64,000 bases of DNA, from the NCBI RefSeq assembly GCF_902833225.1, contig NZ_CADFEI010000030.1, forward strand, positions 1 to 64,000, given 5' to 3'. Of this stretch, positions 32,784 through 41,816 are shown piece after piece. Every line of letters starts with the position of its first letter. The first letter of the stretch is position 1. Below the pieces are notes generated by a model that saw only the letters and a list, made by a program, of their open reading frames with translations, made no database searches and had not been told where the DNA came from. This stretch comes from Burkholderia sp. BCC1644. Lineage in GTDB: Bacteria; Pseudomonadota; Gammaproteobacteria; Burkholderiales; Burkholderiaceae. A program made the position numbers and the translations under genes.

Positions 32784-34865
32784 TCAGATGTTCTTGAGCG
32801 CACTGCCTTGCGTGGTCATTTCGATGAAATGATCCGCCGGCATCGGGCGCCCGAGCAGAAAGCCCTGCAGCGAGTTGCAACCGAGCCGGGTCAGGAACTG
32901 CTGCTGCGCCGTCGTTTCAACGCCCTCCGCGACGATCTTCAGGTCGAGTGCCCGACCGAGCGCGACGATCGCGGAAATGATCGCGGCATCTTCGGTATCG
33001 TGTTCGAGATCCCGGATGAACCCCCGGTCGATCTTGAGCTCGCTGGCCGGCAAGCGCTTGAGATAGAGCAGGCTCGAATAACCGGTTCCAAAATCGTCGA
33101 TGGAAATGCGCACGCCCATGTCGTGAAGCTGCTGCAGGATTCTCAGGCTGGCGTCGGCATCGCGCATCGCGGTGGATTCGGTGATCTCCAGCGTCAGGCA
33201 GTGCGGTTCCAGCGCGTGCCGTTGCAATGCCGCCTGCACGACCTGGATCAGGCTCGCATGACCGAACTGCAACGGCGACAGGTTGACGGCCATCGTCCAG
33301 TCGGTTCGACCTGCATCGCACCACGCGCGCATCTGCCGGCAGGCCTCGTCCAGCACCCATTCGCCAATCGGCACGATCAAGCCGGTCTTTTCCGCGATCG
33401 AGATGAACTGATCGGGTGAAATGAGGCCGCGCGTCGGGTGCATCCACCGCAACAGCGCCTCGACGCCGATGATCGGTCCATGGGGCACTTCGAACTTCGG
33501 CTGGTAATGCAGCACCAGTTCACGCCGCTCCAGCGCGAGACGGAGTTCCTGCACGATTTTCAAATGCTCGCGAACATTCGCGTTCATCGATGCTTCGAAG
33601 AAGCAATACGCGTTTCGGCCGAGCGCCTTCGCGTGATACATCGCTGCATCGGCGTTGGTCATCAGGTCCCGGAAATCGCTGCCGTTGCCCGGATAGAGCG
33701 CAATGCCGATACTGGCCGACACGCGCAATTCGTGCTCGGACACGCGGAACGGTCTCCGAATCACCGCCAATACCTTGTCCGCCACGTCGGCCGCATCTGC
33801 AGGCTCGTCCACCGCCACGACCAGCACGAACTCGTCGCCACCCAGACGGGCAATCGTGTCCTGCGAGCGCAGGTTCGCGCCGATGCGCCGCGCCACGTCA
33901 ACCAGCAACAGATCGCCGACATGATGACCATAGGCGTCGTTGACCGCCTTGAATCCATCGAGATCCATGAACATCAACGCGAAACGCCCTTTCTCGCGGT
34001 CGGTGCCCTGGATCGCCTGATCGATCCGGTCTTCGAGCAGCACGCGATTGGGGAGCTTGGTGAGGTTGTCGTGCAGCGCCAGATACGTCAATTCCTGATT
34101 GGCTTCGGCGAGCGACGTCGCCAGTACCGCCGTGCGCGATTCCAGACGCAGATCAAGGATGGAGACGACCAGCGCGATCGAGAGGATGGCCAACGTGGCG
34201 ACGATGATGACCAGTGCAAGCCAGCCGGCGTCCATGCGGGAGCCGGCCGCCCCGCAGATGCTGCCCAGCGGGAATCGGGCGGCGGCCATCCCGGTGTAGT
34301 GCATGCCGGCGATGGCGGCCCCCATCAGCACGGCGGATCCCAGATTGAGCAGGCGCACGCGCGACGAGTTGGCACGGCGGATGAACACGATCCACAGCAC
34401 GGCGCCCGATGCGGCCACCGCAATCGCGACCGACAGGCAAACGAGCAACGGGTCGTACCGGATGCCCGGCGACATGCGCATGGAGGCCATGCCCGTGTAA
34501 TGCATGCCCGCTACGCCGGCCCCCATCAGCATCGCCCCGCCACAAAGCCGGTACCACTTCAGCGTGTCCCGGCAGACGAGCCACAGCGCACACGTCGAGC
34601 AGACGATGGCGATCAGCAACGACAGCAATGTAATGGCCGGATCGTACCCGACCGGAATCGGCAACGCGAAGGCAAGCATGCCGACGAAATGCATCGACCA
34701 GATGCCCGTACCCATCACGCAAGCCCCGCCGACCAGCCACCCATGTGCGGCGTGCCCCCGAGCGGTCTTGATACGCCCGGCCATGTCCAGCACGGTGTAG
34801 GACGCCAATATGGCGATCAGGAGCGAAAGAAGAACGAGCAACGCGTTATAACTTGTCGGCAGCAT
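32784..34865 (-). CDS. MHYT-GGDEF-EAL c-di-GMP signalling protein
   Basis: A membrane protein of 693 residues. Residues 1-250 form seven helices with repeated MHYT-type motifs (WSMHFVGMLAFALP, AGMHYTGMASMRM, AGMHYTGMAAARF), a proposed sensor of gases or copper. The GGDEF domain at ~265-430 has an intact RLGGDEFVLV active site; the EAL domain at ~440-690 keeps GVEALLRW, the metal-binding ITESTAM and DDFGTGYSSLLYLKRL, and GVETTAQQQFL. It may make or degrade c-di-GMP; both sites look functional. Its position beside the exopolysaccharide operon suggests it tunes polymer production, as c-di-GMP does in Burkholderia biofilms (inference). The start has a weak ribosome site. Confidence 0.95.
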   Translation of the reverse strand: MLPTSYNALLVLLSLLIAILASYTVLDMAGRIKTARGHAAHGWLVGGACVMGTGIWSMHFVGMLAFALPIPVGYDPAITLLSLLIAIVCSTCALWLVCRDTLKWYRLCGGAMLMGAGVAGMHYTGMASMRMSPGIRYDPLLVCLSVAIAVAASGAVLWIVFIRRANSSRVRLLNLGSAVLMGAAIAGMHYTGMAAARFPLGSICGAAGSRMDAGWLALVIIVATLAILSIALVVSILDLRLESRTAVLATSLAEANQELTYLALHDNLTKLPNRVLLEDRIDQAIQGTDREKGRFALMFMDLDGFKAVNDAYGHHVGDLLLVDVARRIGANLRSQDTIARLGGDEFVLVVAVDEPADAADVADKVLAVIRRPFRVSEHELRVSASIGIALYPGNGSDFRDLMTNADAAMYHAKALGRNAYCFFEASMNANVREHLKIVQELRLALERRELVLHYQPKFEVPHGPIIGVEALLRWMHPTRGLISPDQFISIAEKTGLIVPIGEWVLDEACRQMRAWCDAGRTDWTMAVNLSPLQFGHASLIQVVQAALQRHALEPHCLTLEITESTAMRDADASLRILQQLHDMGVRISIDDFGTGYSSLLYLKRLPASELKIDRGFIRDLEHDTEDAAIISAIVALGRALDLKIVAEGVETTAQQQFLTRLGCNSLQGFLLGRPMPADHFIEMTTQGSALKNI

Positions 34866-35242
34866 TGTTATTTACAGATCGCTTTCGGTTCGGCATTGAC
34901 GGGACCACACGCTACATGGGGTCTTCGTGAATTCGCGTGAAGGTCGGGCACAAAAGGAAAGCGGTGCCCGAAGGAACGGACTGGTCGTGCGACCAATCAG
35001 GCGATTCCAGCGACCACCGCTTGCATGGGCGGATCATAAACGCGACCTCCCGTTCAGGGAAGGATTTACCGCTGCGGGATCGGTGACGGACGCCGTCGGG
35101 ATTTTACGGGCATCCGCAGGCGCACCGTCGGGAGGCCGAGCGCCATGCAGGCTTCGGCATCCTTTTGAAGCGGGTGTCGGCAATGAAGCGCGGCCAACGG
35201 ACCGCAAGGTGCGTTGGCCGCGCTGTCATGCGGTGATGCCGC
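34866..35242. other. Intergenic region between the c-di-GMP protein and GH114-like genes
   Basis: The 377 bases hold the presumed promoter of the c-di-GMP protein gene and, near the right end, the perfect hairpin at 35187-35224. No credible gene was seen. Confidence 0.5.
35187..35224. terminator. Perfect 13-bp stem-loop after the GH114-like gene
   Basis: AGCGCGGCCAACG at 35187-35199 pairs with its exact reverse complement at 35212-35224 across a 12-base loop. It begins 19 bases after the stop codon of the GH114-like gene. There is no T-run, so it is called as a terminator from stem strength and position. Confidence 0.6.
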
Positions 35243-36124
35243 TCATTCGAACCGGCATGCGGCGCGCGGCAACGCCGCAAGCGTGTCGCTCGACCATTTC
35301 AGGATGCCGTCGAAGTTGGCACGGTTGTCCGCCGGACAGAAATCGGCGAGCGTCATGCCGTCCGGGCGCGTGTACTCGACGTTGAACACGGCCTTGTTCA
35401 GCGCGATGAAACTCGCGTAGCCGTCGCACTCGTGGAAGTTGTTGCACTCCTCGTTGAGCGCCCAGTCGGCAATCTTCGCCATCGCGACGGCGATCCCCGA
35501 GCCGTTCTTGAGGCCCATCGACATCCCGCGATCGTGCGCGGCGGCGATCAGCGCCGTGTTGTAGCGCAACTGGTCATCGCGTGTCAGCGGAAAGCCCGTT
35601 TCCTGCCGATAGCCGTCGTCCAGATCCGGTTCGACGCCGTCGCAGCCCTTTTTCTTCGCCTGGTCGAGACGCGCCAGCATGATCGGCATCAGGATCTTCG
35701 TCTGGCGGATGTCCAGCCAGCGCTCGTGATCTTCGTATCCTTCGACGGGGTAGCCGAGCACGCTGTCGGGAAACTGGCCTGCATCGCCGCGGCCGTCTTC
35801 CCGGCCGCCGGTCTCCATGTAGCAGACGACGTAGATGCCGTTCGCCTTCAAGCGCTGGATCGTCGCCGCATCGGTCCGCTCCATGTCGACGTCGAACATC
35901 TTGCGAGGATTGTTCACGCGGTCGAGCACGGTCTCGTTGATCGTATTGCCGTCGATCTGCCATTGCCAGCTCGTGCCGGGCACGAGCGGTTTCCAGGCCA
36001 CGGGCGGCGACGCGCGCGTCGCGGCTGAGGCGACGGAGGTGCCCGGTGCGGACGAATCCGCATCGCCGCCGCACGCGGCAAGCAGCAGCATCAGCGCGAC
36101 TGAAGCGAATGATCTGGCAGACAT
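35243..36124 (-). CDS. GH114-like lipoprotein (endo-alpha-1,4-polygalactosaminidase family)
   Basis: A protein of 293 residues with a lipoprotein signal peptide (SVALMLLLAACGGDAD, lipidated cysteine near residue 18). The remainder matches the GH114/TM1410 TIM barrel: WQWQIDGNTINE, FDVDMERTDAATIQRLKANG, YVVCYMETGGREDG, VLGYPVEGYEDHERWLDI, GCDGVEPDLDDGYRQETGFP and ALNEECNNFHECDGY. Characterised relatives cut galactosaminogalactan, and PelA has a related domain. It could trim an amino-sugar polymer at the cell surface. A good ribosome site (AAAGGA) precedes the ATG at 36124. Its neighbour is the c-di-GMP protein gene, near the exopolysaccharide operon. Confidence 0.87.
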   Translation of the reverse strand: MSARSFASVALMLLLAACGGDADSSAPGTSVASAATRASPPVAWKPLVPGTSWQWQIDGNTINETVLDRVNNPRKMFDVDMERTDAATIQRLKANGIYVVCYMETGGREDGRGDAGQFPDSVLGYPVEGYEDHERWLDIRQTKILMPIMLARLDQAKKKGCDGVEPDLDDGYRQETGFPLTRDDQLRYNTALIAAAHDRGMSMGLKNGSGIAVAMAKIADWALNEECNNFHECDGYASFIALNKAVFNVEYTRPDGMTLADFCPADNRANFDGILKWSSDTLAALPRAACRFE

Positions 36125-36487
36125 GGCGAATCCTTTGCTTTTTTTGGCGGCTTGTGAGGATGCGAGACAAAGACGGACAGCGGGATGCGACGGTGCATCC
36201 GCCGATACCAGGGTGGTACGGGAATCCGGGAGGCGCGTCGGAATGGTAGGCAGGAACGCCGCGCCGCGCTGTTCCGATTTGTCGACTTTTGTGGGGGTGG
36301 CGGCGCGAATCGCCATTGATATCGCCCACGCACTCGTCGGCTGTTCCGCAGTCGGTATCGAGCTGGAGCTCGATGCGCCCTGCTGTCCGGTCGCGATCGC
36401 ACCGCACGTCCGGTGCGCCAGGCAGCGGCCGGGCCACAACACGCCCCGGGCCGCTTCACCTGACGGGATCGAACCGGCCGGCCATCC
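36125..36487. other. Intergenic region upstream of the GH114-like gene
   Basis: The 363 bases hold the presumed GH114 promoter and, on the right, a GC-rich hairpin at 36424-36455 (outer arms AGCGGCC and GGCCGCT, inner GGGC and GCCC) about 33 bases after the AlkD-like stop codon, probably that gene's terminator. Nothing else was recognised. Confidence 0.45.
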
Positions 36488-37597
36488 TCACATGGCGAGC
36501 TCGAAGAACGACCGCGCGACGACCTGGCCGTTGACGATCAGCTCGACCTCGTGCCGGCCCGCATAGTGCCGGCGCGTCGTGAAATCGCGGATCGCCCGGC
36601 TGTGCCGCAGCGCGATGCGCGCGCCGGGTTCGAGCGTCAGCCCCTTCAGCTTGAACACCTTCGGCGAGGTCTCGCCATTTTGCTTCACGTACGCAATCCG
36701 GTAATCGACGACGAGCCGCTGCGCGGTGTCGGCCGTGGAATGCAGCTCGCAGTCGAGCGTGACCGACTCGCCGAGCACCACCCGCGCGGGCGTCACGCCG
36801 AACGGGCCGACGGCGAGACGCGGCGCGCTTTCGGCACCGAGTATCGCGAGCGCGCGCGCATCGCCCTGCTTCACGAGCGTGCGCAGCGCATGCCGGACGA
36901 TCCAGCGCGTATGCGGATGGTCGCCGCCCCATCGTTCGGCGCGCTCGAGCACCCAGGCCGGATGCGACTTCGCCACATCGTTCAGGTGATTCGCGACCGA
37001 GCGGCGCACGTAGGCGCTCGGGTCCGCGCGAAGCGTGTCGAGAATCCGCGCCGCGAGCGCCGGGTCGGCCTCGATGTCGCGCAGGCGGAACGACCATGGC
37101 AGGCGCGGACGGCTTCCCTCGCTCGCCAGCCGGCGCACGGCATCGTCCGCATCGTGCGACCAGGCTTCCATGGTTGCGAGCGCACGCGCCGTATCAATGC
37201 GCAGGTATTCGCGCACCGCGAATTCCGACGTGCCGAACCGCGTGAAGCATTTCAGCGCGTCCATCGAACGATCGAACGCGTGCCGCCCGTACTGCCCGAC
37301 GTAATCGGGCGCGATGAGCGACACGAAGCCGCGGCCCAAGCGCGGCGCCGCCTCCTGCAGCAACGCCAGCACGGCGTCGTATCCGCCGGCCAATGAATGC
37401 GCCGCCGCGTCGATCGCCACGCTGGCGCGCCTGACGCGTTCCATCAGCGTCAGGTCGTCGAGGCCGTCGAGCGCCGTCGCCAGAAATGCCGCCCGGTCGA
37501 AACCGGGTTCGATCGCATGCAGCGCATCGGACAGCGTTCGGAATTGCTGCTCGCCCAACGAATCTTTCAGCGGGGCGGAAACCTGAGTGGTGGTCAT
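36488..37597 (-). CDS. DNA alkylation repair protein (AlkD-like HEAT-repeat protein)
   Basis: A protein of 369 residues. The first ~240 residues are AlkC/AlkD-type HEAT repeats, with YGRHAFDRSMDALKCFTRFG, AVREYLRIDTARALATMEAW, DPSAYVRRSVANHLNDVAKS and THPHTRWIVRHALRTLVKQG-like text (HPHTRWIVRHALRTLVKQG). The last ~110 residues look like an added beta-sandwich (GVTPARVVLGESVTLDCELH onward), seen in one AlkC-like branch. Such glycosylases remove N3- or N7-alkylated bases without base flipping. The ATG at 37597 lacks a purine-rich ribosome site. No operon partner is apparent. Confidence 0.88.
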   Translation of the reverse strand: MTTTQVSAPLKDSLGEQQFRTLSDALHAIEPGFDRAAFLATALDGLDDLTLMERVRRASVAIDAAAHSLAGGYDAVLALLQEAAPRLGRGFVSLIAPDYVGQYGRHAFDRSMDALKCFTRFGTSEFAVREYLRIDTARALATMEAWSHDADDAVRRLASEGSRPRLPWSFRLRDIEADPALAARILDTLRADPSAYVRRSVANHLNDVAKSHPAWVLERAERWGGDHPHTRWIVRHALRTLVKQGDARALAILGAESAPRLAVGPFGVTPARVVLGESVTLDCELHSTADTAQRLVVDYRIAYVKQNGETSPKVFKLKGLTLEPGARIALRHSRAIRDFTTRRHYAGRHEVELIVNGQVVARSFFELAM

Positions 37598-37775
37598 GAA
37601 GGAAGGGAGTCGACGTGCGCCGCGGATCGATGAATACGAAAGCGCACAGTATCGCCGAAGCCCATGCCAATTCCTGTCAGTAGACCGTGCCCGGCCGCCA
37701 CGCGCCCGCTCGGCACGCAGCCCAACGGTGCGGATCGTCTCCCCGGCGCGGGCACCACGGTGCGCGCGCCGCCGT

Positions 37776-38627
37776 TCACGGCTGCTCGCGCGAAACGCCA
37801 CCCGCGAACCGGTTTCGCCACTGCCCGCCGGCAAACGCGACGACGATCAGCGACAGGTAGCCGGCGACGAGCAGATGGCGCCAGCTGTCGAGCGCGGCGC
37901 GATGGGCAACCAGCGCGGCGTCGGGGGCCGGCGCGGCGAGACTGCCCGGCACGACCGCGCGCGTCATCTGCACGAATCCGGCCGCCGACAGCACGGGCAG
38001 CAGGACGAGCACCCCGAGCAGCACGAACCTCGCGCGATGGAAAAACGCACGCCGGCGCAAATGAAACCACAACCCGAGGCTGCCGTGTACCCACCCCGGC
38101 GCGAGCAGCGCGATCTGCAGGCCCTGCGTGCCGCTCGTCAGCAACGCCACGACGACCCGTGCATAGTTCGGTTCGAAGCCGTAGAACGACGTCGCGATGC
38201 GTGTGCCGACGACGTGGCGAATCAACAGCAGCGGCAGGCTGAGTCCGGCCCACAGACGCAGCCATTCGGCAGGCGGCAGCGTCCAGTGCCGGCGGCCGTA
38301 GATGGTGCGGATCGCCAGCGCGAAATGCAGGCTGGCCGCGCCGTACAGCAGGATCGTTCCGGGCAGGCTTTGCCAGACGCCGATCGCCAGGTGCAGGGCG
38401 CGCTCGGCGACGTCGATCGACCAGATGCCGAGCGCGTGATTGACCATGTGTATGGAAATATAGATCCACAACATGATGCCGGAGCCGAGCTGCAGCCTTC
38501 GCGCGGCACCGCGCATCCGGTCCCGAAACCCCGGCGGCCGTGGCTCGTCGTTCGCGCTCGAGGCGGATTCGCGATCGCACCGCGACCGGTCAGGAACGTC
38601 CCCGAGTTGCTTCTCCCCGTCGCTCAT
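37776..38627 (-). CDS. Membrane protein resembling the N-terminal domain of adenylate cyclases, without the cyclase
   Basis: A protein of 283 residues with a polar N-terminus of ~45 residues and then about six helices. Segments such as GIMLWIYISIHMVNHALGIW, LPGTILLYGAASLHFALAIR, RLWAGLSLPLLLIRHVVGTR and LLAPGWVHGSLGLWFHLR carry spaced histidines and resemble the succinate-dehydrogenase-like membrane module found at the N-terminus of many proteobacterial class III adenylate cyclases. No cyclase domain follows: the frame stops at 37776 and 178 bases later the AlkD-like gene starts. The histidines suggest haem or quinone binding. A strong ribosome site (GGGAGGGG) precedes the ATG. Confidence 0.75.
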   Translation of the reverse strand: MSDGEKQLGDVPDRSRCDRESASSANDEPRPPGFRDRMRGAARRLQLGSGIMLWIYISIHMVNHALGIWSIDVAERALHLAIGVWQSLPGTILLYGAASLHFALAIRTIYGRRHWTLPPAEWLRLWAGLSLPLLLIRHVVGTRIATSFYGFEPNYARVVVALLTSGTQGLQIALLAPGWVHGSLGLWFHLRRRAFFHRARFVLLGVLVLLPVLSAAGFVQMTRAVVPGSLAAPAPDAALVAHRAALDSWRHLLVAGYLSLIVVAFAGGQWRNRFAGGVSREQP

Positions 38628-38845
38628 TGGCCCCTCCCTGTCGATGCGTCCGGCACTTGATCCACATACCGCGGCGCGGGCCCGTTTATTCCGGCGACGT
38701 GCGACATCCTGCGCATGAAGCGCATCGCGCGGCGGCTGGAATAGAAGCCGTATGCGCAGGGTATACCGAGTGCGGGCACGACGGATCGCGATCGTGACGC
38801 GCCGCCCCGCTTCACTTCGAAGCGAGCGGGATCAAGGAGACCGTC

Positions 38846-38974
38846 ATGTCAAACGTTCTGTCGCACTGGATCCTGGTCGGTTGCGACGCATACGACGAGT
38901 ATGTGTTCGTGCCGTGGCTCGACAAATCGGTGTATCTGAGGACGGTCGCGCTGCGTCGCGTGTGCCTGCTGTGA
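38846..38974 (+). CDS. Small protein of 42 residues, unknown function
   Basis: An ATG at 38846 follows a strong ribosome site (AAGGAGA at 38834-38840, 5 bases before the start). The 42-residue product begins MSNVLSHWILVGCDAYDEYV and ends RVCLL; it is aromatic, with two tryptophans and three tyrosines. A stem of six GC pairs (38980-38985 with 38991-38996) begins 5 bases after the stop and looks like its terminator. Ribosome site, compact frame and hairpin together support a real gene. I do not recognise a family. Confidence 0.6.
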   Translation: MSNVLSHWILVGCDAYDEYVFVPWLDKSVYLRTVALRRVCLL

Positions 38975-38979
38975 CGGAT

Positions 38980-38996
38980 GCGGGCGTGATGCCCGC
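38980..38996. terminator. Hairpin after the 42-codon gene
   Basis: GCGGGC and GCCCGC pair perfectly around a 5-base loop (GTGAT), starting 5 bases after the small gene's stop codon. It also lies about 95 bases beyond the convergent amidohydrolase stop, so it may serve both. No T-run follows. Confidence 0.45.
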
Positions 38997-39090
38997 TGTG
39001 ACTCGCCCGGCAAGTTGCGGGTAAGCACCGGGGCGTTCAGCGAGCATATTCGCGACCTGGTTGCCGGCTGCTTCTACGTCAGGCGCGCGA

Positions 39091-40287
39091 TCACGGCGAT
39101 CGCCTGAAGTAATGCTGAGCCAAGGCAACCCAATACCGGACGCCCGCCGGAATGATGTCGTCGTTGAAGTCGTATTTCGGGTGATGCAGCGACGGTGCAG
39201 CCGTTCCGGCCGGTGCATTGCCGATCAGCACATAAGCGCCGGGGCGCTCCTCCAGCATGAAACCGAAGTCTTCGGACGTCATGTTCGGCGGCACGTCGCG
39301 GTACAGGCGTTCGTCGCCGAACGCGTCGCGAACGACTGCTTCGCACAGCGACGTCTCGGCCGGCGTGTTGACGGTCGCCGGATAGTACTGAAAGAACTCG
39401 ACGTCGACCCGGGCGCCATAAGCCGCGGCCAGCCCTTCACATACGAGCCTGACATCGCGCTGCAGCTGTTGCTGCAATTCCGACGACAGCGTGCGAATCG
39501 TCCCGCGCAGCTCGGCGCTGTCCGGAATGACGTTGTCCGTCGTGCCCGCATGAAACATGCAGACGGAAATGACGGCAGGATCGACGGGGTCCTTGTGTCG
39601 CGCGGCGATGGTCTGGCATTGCAGCACCATCGCGCACGCGAGCGGCACGGGATCGATACCCCGATGCGGTTGAGCCGCGTGCGCACCCTTGCCGGTCACC
39701 GTGATCCGGAAGCGGGACCCCGCCGCCATGATCGGGCCGGTGCGCAACCCGAAATGCCCGGCCGGCAAGCCGGGCCAGTTGTGCATGCCGAATACGGCCT
39801 CCGTCGGATATCGATCGAACAGCCCGTCGTCGATCATCTTGCGCGCGCCCGCGCCGCCCTCTTCCCCGGGCTGAAAGACGAAATGCACGGCGCCCGGCAA
39901 CTGCGGCAATTCCTTCAGGATGCGCGCGGCCCCGAGCAGCATGACGGTATGCCCGTCGTGCCCGCACGCGTGCATGATGCCGTGCGCACACGACGCATGC
40001 GCGAAGTCGTTCGCTTCGTGGATCGGCAATGCATCCAGATCCGCGCGCAGCACGATGCCGCGGCCCGGGTCCGCACCGGGCAGGCTCGCGACGACACCCG
40101 TGCCGCCCAGCCCGCGCGACACCGCATAGCCGAGATCCTCGAGCTCACGGGCGACGACGTCGGCCGTCCGGTGCTCCTCGAATCGCAATTCGGGATGCGC
40201 ATGCAGATCGCGGCGCAATGTCGCCCAGTGCGCGTGATGCGCTTTCAACGACGTCTCGGGGATGATGGCTTTTTCCAATTTCGACAC
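39091..40287 (-). CDS. M20 family amidohydrolase (aminoacylase/hippurate hydrolase type)
   Basis: A protein of 398 residues of the M20D group. Motifs in order: LRRDLHAHPELRFEEHRTAD, VLRADLDALPIHE, HGIMHACGHDGHTVMLLGAA (metal-binding Cys/His cluster), VHFVFQPGEEGGAGARKMID (catalytic Glu pair), FGMHNWPGLPAG, and the dimerisation domain with GKGAHAAQPHRGIDPV; PNMTSEDFGFML supplies the last metal ligand region. It hydrolyses an N-acyl or amide bond in the cytosol. The start is taken as GTG at 40287, where family similarity begins. It follows the aldehyde dehydrogenase by 59 bases and is the last gene of the oxidase operon, so it may deacylate the operon's substrate. Confidence 0.92.
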   Translation of the reverse strand: MSKLEKAIIPETSLKAHHAHWATLRRDLHAHPELRFEEHRTADVVARELEDLGYAVSRGLGGTGVVASLPGADPGRGIVLRADLDALPIHEANDFAHASCAHGIMHACGHDGHTVMLLGAARILKELPQLPGAVHFVFQPGEEGGAGARKMIDDGLFDRYPTEAVFGMHNWPGLPAGHFGLRTGPIMAAGSRFRITVTGKGAHAAQPHRGIDPVPLACAMVLQCQTIAARHKDPVDPAVISVCMFHAGTTDNVIPDSAELRGTIRTLSSELQQQLQRDVRLVCEGLAAAYGARVDVEFFQYYPATVNTPAETSLCEAVVRDAFGDERLYRDVPPNMTSEDFGFMLEERPGAYVLIGNAPAGTAAPSLHHPKYDFNDDIIPAGVRYWVALAQHYFRRSP

Positions 40288-40346
40288 TCTGGCAAGGCAA
40301 TTCGATTCGAATCGAGACTGCTGACGCTTCGCGTGCAGCGGCTGCG

Positions 40347-41816
40347 TCAATCGTGAAACCCCACGATCGACTTGACCTCCATGTACTCCTCCATCCCTTC
40401 GATCCCGTACTCGCGGCCGTTGCCCGACTGCTTGTATCCGCCGAACGGCGCCTGAGGATCCCAGGCCGGGTAGTTCAGATGCACCTGGCCGGCCCGGATG
40501 CGTGCGGCCACCGCGCGCACGCGCGCCTTGTCGGTGCCCTGCACATGGGCGCCCAGCCCGTAGATCGTGTCGTTCGCAATGGCGATCGCTTCGTCCACGG
40601 TGTCGTATGGAAGGATCGCGAGCACCGGACCGAAAATCTCCTGCTGCGCGATCGTCATGTCGGTGCGGACGTCGGAGAAAATCGTCGGCCGCGCATAAAA
40701 GCCCTGGTCGAAACCGGCGGGCCGCCCGGGGCCGCCGGCGATCAGCTTCGCCCGTTCGTCGATGCCCGCGTCGATCATCTGCGCCACCCGGCCGAATTGC
40801 GCTCGATTGGCAAGCGGCCCGTGCGTCGTCGTTTCGGCGAACGGATCGCCGACAACCAGCTTTTGCGTGGCGGCGACGGCCAGTTCCTCGACCGCGCCGA
40901 GCACATCGCGCGGCACGATCATGCGAGTCGGCGCGCTGCACGACTGGCCCATGTTGCGGAATGCGGCGGCCACGCCGGGTGCGATGGCCTGCTGCAGGTC
41001 CGCATCCGGCAACACGATGTTCGGCGACTTGCCGCCCAGCTCCTGTGCGACGCGCTTGACGGTCGGTGCCGCCGCCTGCGCCACCAGCACACCGGCACGC
41101 GTCGAGCCGGTGATCGACACCATGTCGACCTCCGGGTGCGACGACAGCGCGGTGCCCACCTCCGCGCCGCTGCCGCTCACCAGGTTGAATACGCCCGCGG
41201 GCACGCCCGCATCGGCGATCACTTCCGCGAACAGCAGCGCGCTGAGCGGCGACAGTTCGCTGGGTTTCAACACGACCGTACAGCCGGCCGCGAGCGCCGG
41301 CCCGACCTTCGCCGTGATCTGATAGATCGGCCAGTTCCACGGCGTGATCAGCGCGCATACGCCGATCGGCTCGCGTACGATCGCGGTCGTTCCCCGCCGC
41401 GAGACGAACGGATAGCTCGCGAGATTGTCGCGCGCGACCCGGATATGCTCGACCGCGAGCGGCACGTGCGCGGCGCGCGCGTAGCTGACGGGCGCGCCCA
41501 TTTCCGTGGCCAGCGCCGTGGCGAACAGCTCCGCGCGCTCCAGCATCAGCGCATGCACGCGATCGAGCAGCGCGGCGCGCGCCTGCGGCGAAGTGGCCGA
41601 CCACCGTTCGAAGGCCCTGCGTGCGGCGGTGACGGCCCGGTCCGCGTCGCGCGCGTTGCCGAACGGGATTTCGCACAGCGTGTCTTCGGTGGACGGGCTG
41701 ACGACCGCGAACCGGTCGCTGCCATCGGGCAACACCCAGTCGCCGTCGATGAAGAGGCGATCGAGCCTTCCGGTTTGCATCAGGTGACGAACGGGTGAAC
41801 GGGTGGATGAATTCAT
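40347..41816 (-). CDS. Aldehyde dehydrogenase family protein
   Basis: An NAD(P)-dependent aldehyde dehydrogenase of 489 residues. The cofactor region has LITPWNWPIYQITAKVGPAL and VVLKPSELSPLSALLFAEVI; SITGSTRAGVLVAQ is the Rossmann turn, QELGGKSPNIVL holds the catalytic Glu and NMGQSCSAPTRMIV the nucleophilic Cys. It converts an aldehyde to the acid, probably the product of the flavin oxidases encoded in the same operon. The ATG at 41816 overlaps, as ATGA, the stop of a broken oxidase gene, so it was probably once coupled to that gene. Confidence 0.95.
   Translation of the reverse strand: MNSSTRSPVRHLMQTGRLDRLFIDGDWVLPDGSDRFAVVSPSTEDTLCEIPFGNARDADRAVTAARRAFERWSATSPQARAALLDRVHALMLERAELFATALATEMGAPVSYARAAHVPLAVEHIRVARDNLASYPFVSRRGTTAIVREPIGVCALITPWNWPIYQITAKVGPALAAGCTVVLKPSELSPLSALLFAEVIADAGVPAGVFNLVSGSGAEVGTALSSHPEVDMVSITGSTRAGVLVAQAAAPTVKRVAQELGGKSPNIVLPDADLQQAIAPGVAAAFRNMGQSCSAPTRMIVPRDVLGAVEELAVAATQKLVVGDPFAETTTHGPLANRAQFGRVAQMIDAGIDERAKLIAGGPGRPAGFDQGFYARPTIFSDVRTDMTIAQQEIFGPVLAILPYDTVDEAIAIANDTIYGLGAHVQGTDKARVRAVAARIRAGQVHLNYPAWDPQAPFGGYKQSGNGREYGIEGMEEYMEVKSIVGFHD

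Noticed and set aside
31381..35242. A c-di-GMP riboswitch near the exopolysaccharide and c-di-GMP genes
   Set aside because: I searched by eye for the conserved core of the known classes and did not find it in either gap.
37594..37775. A hidden adenylate cyclase domain after the sensor-like membrane protein
   Set aside because: I looked for a frameshifted continuation; the remaining 178 bases are too short and show no cyclase motif.
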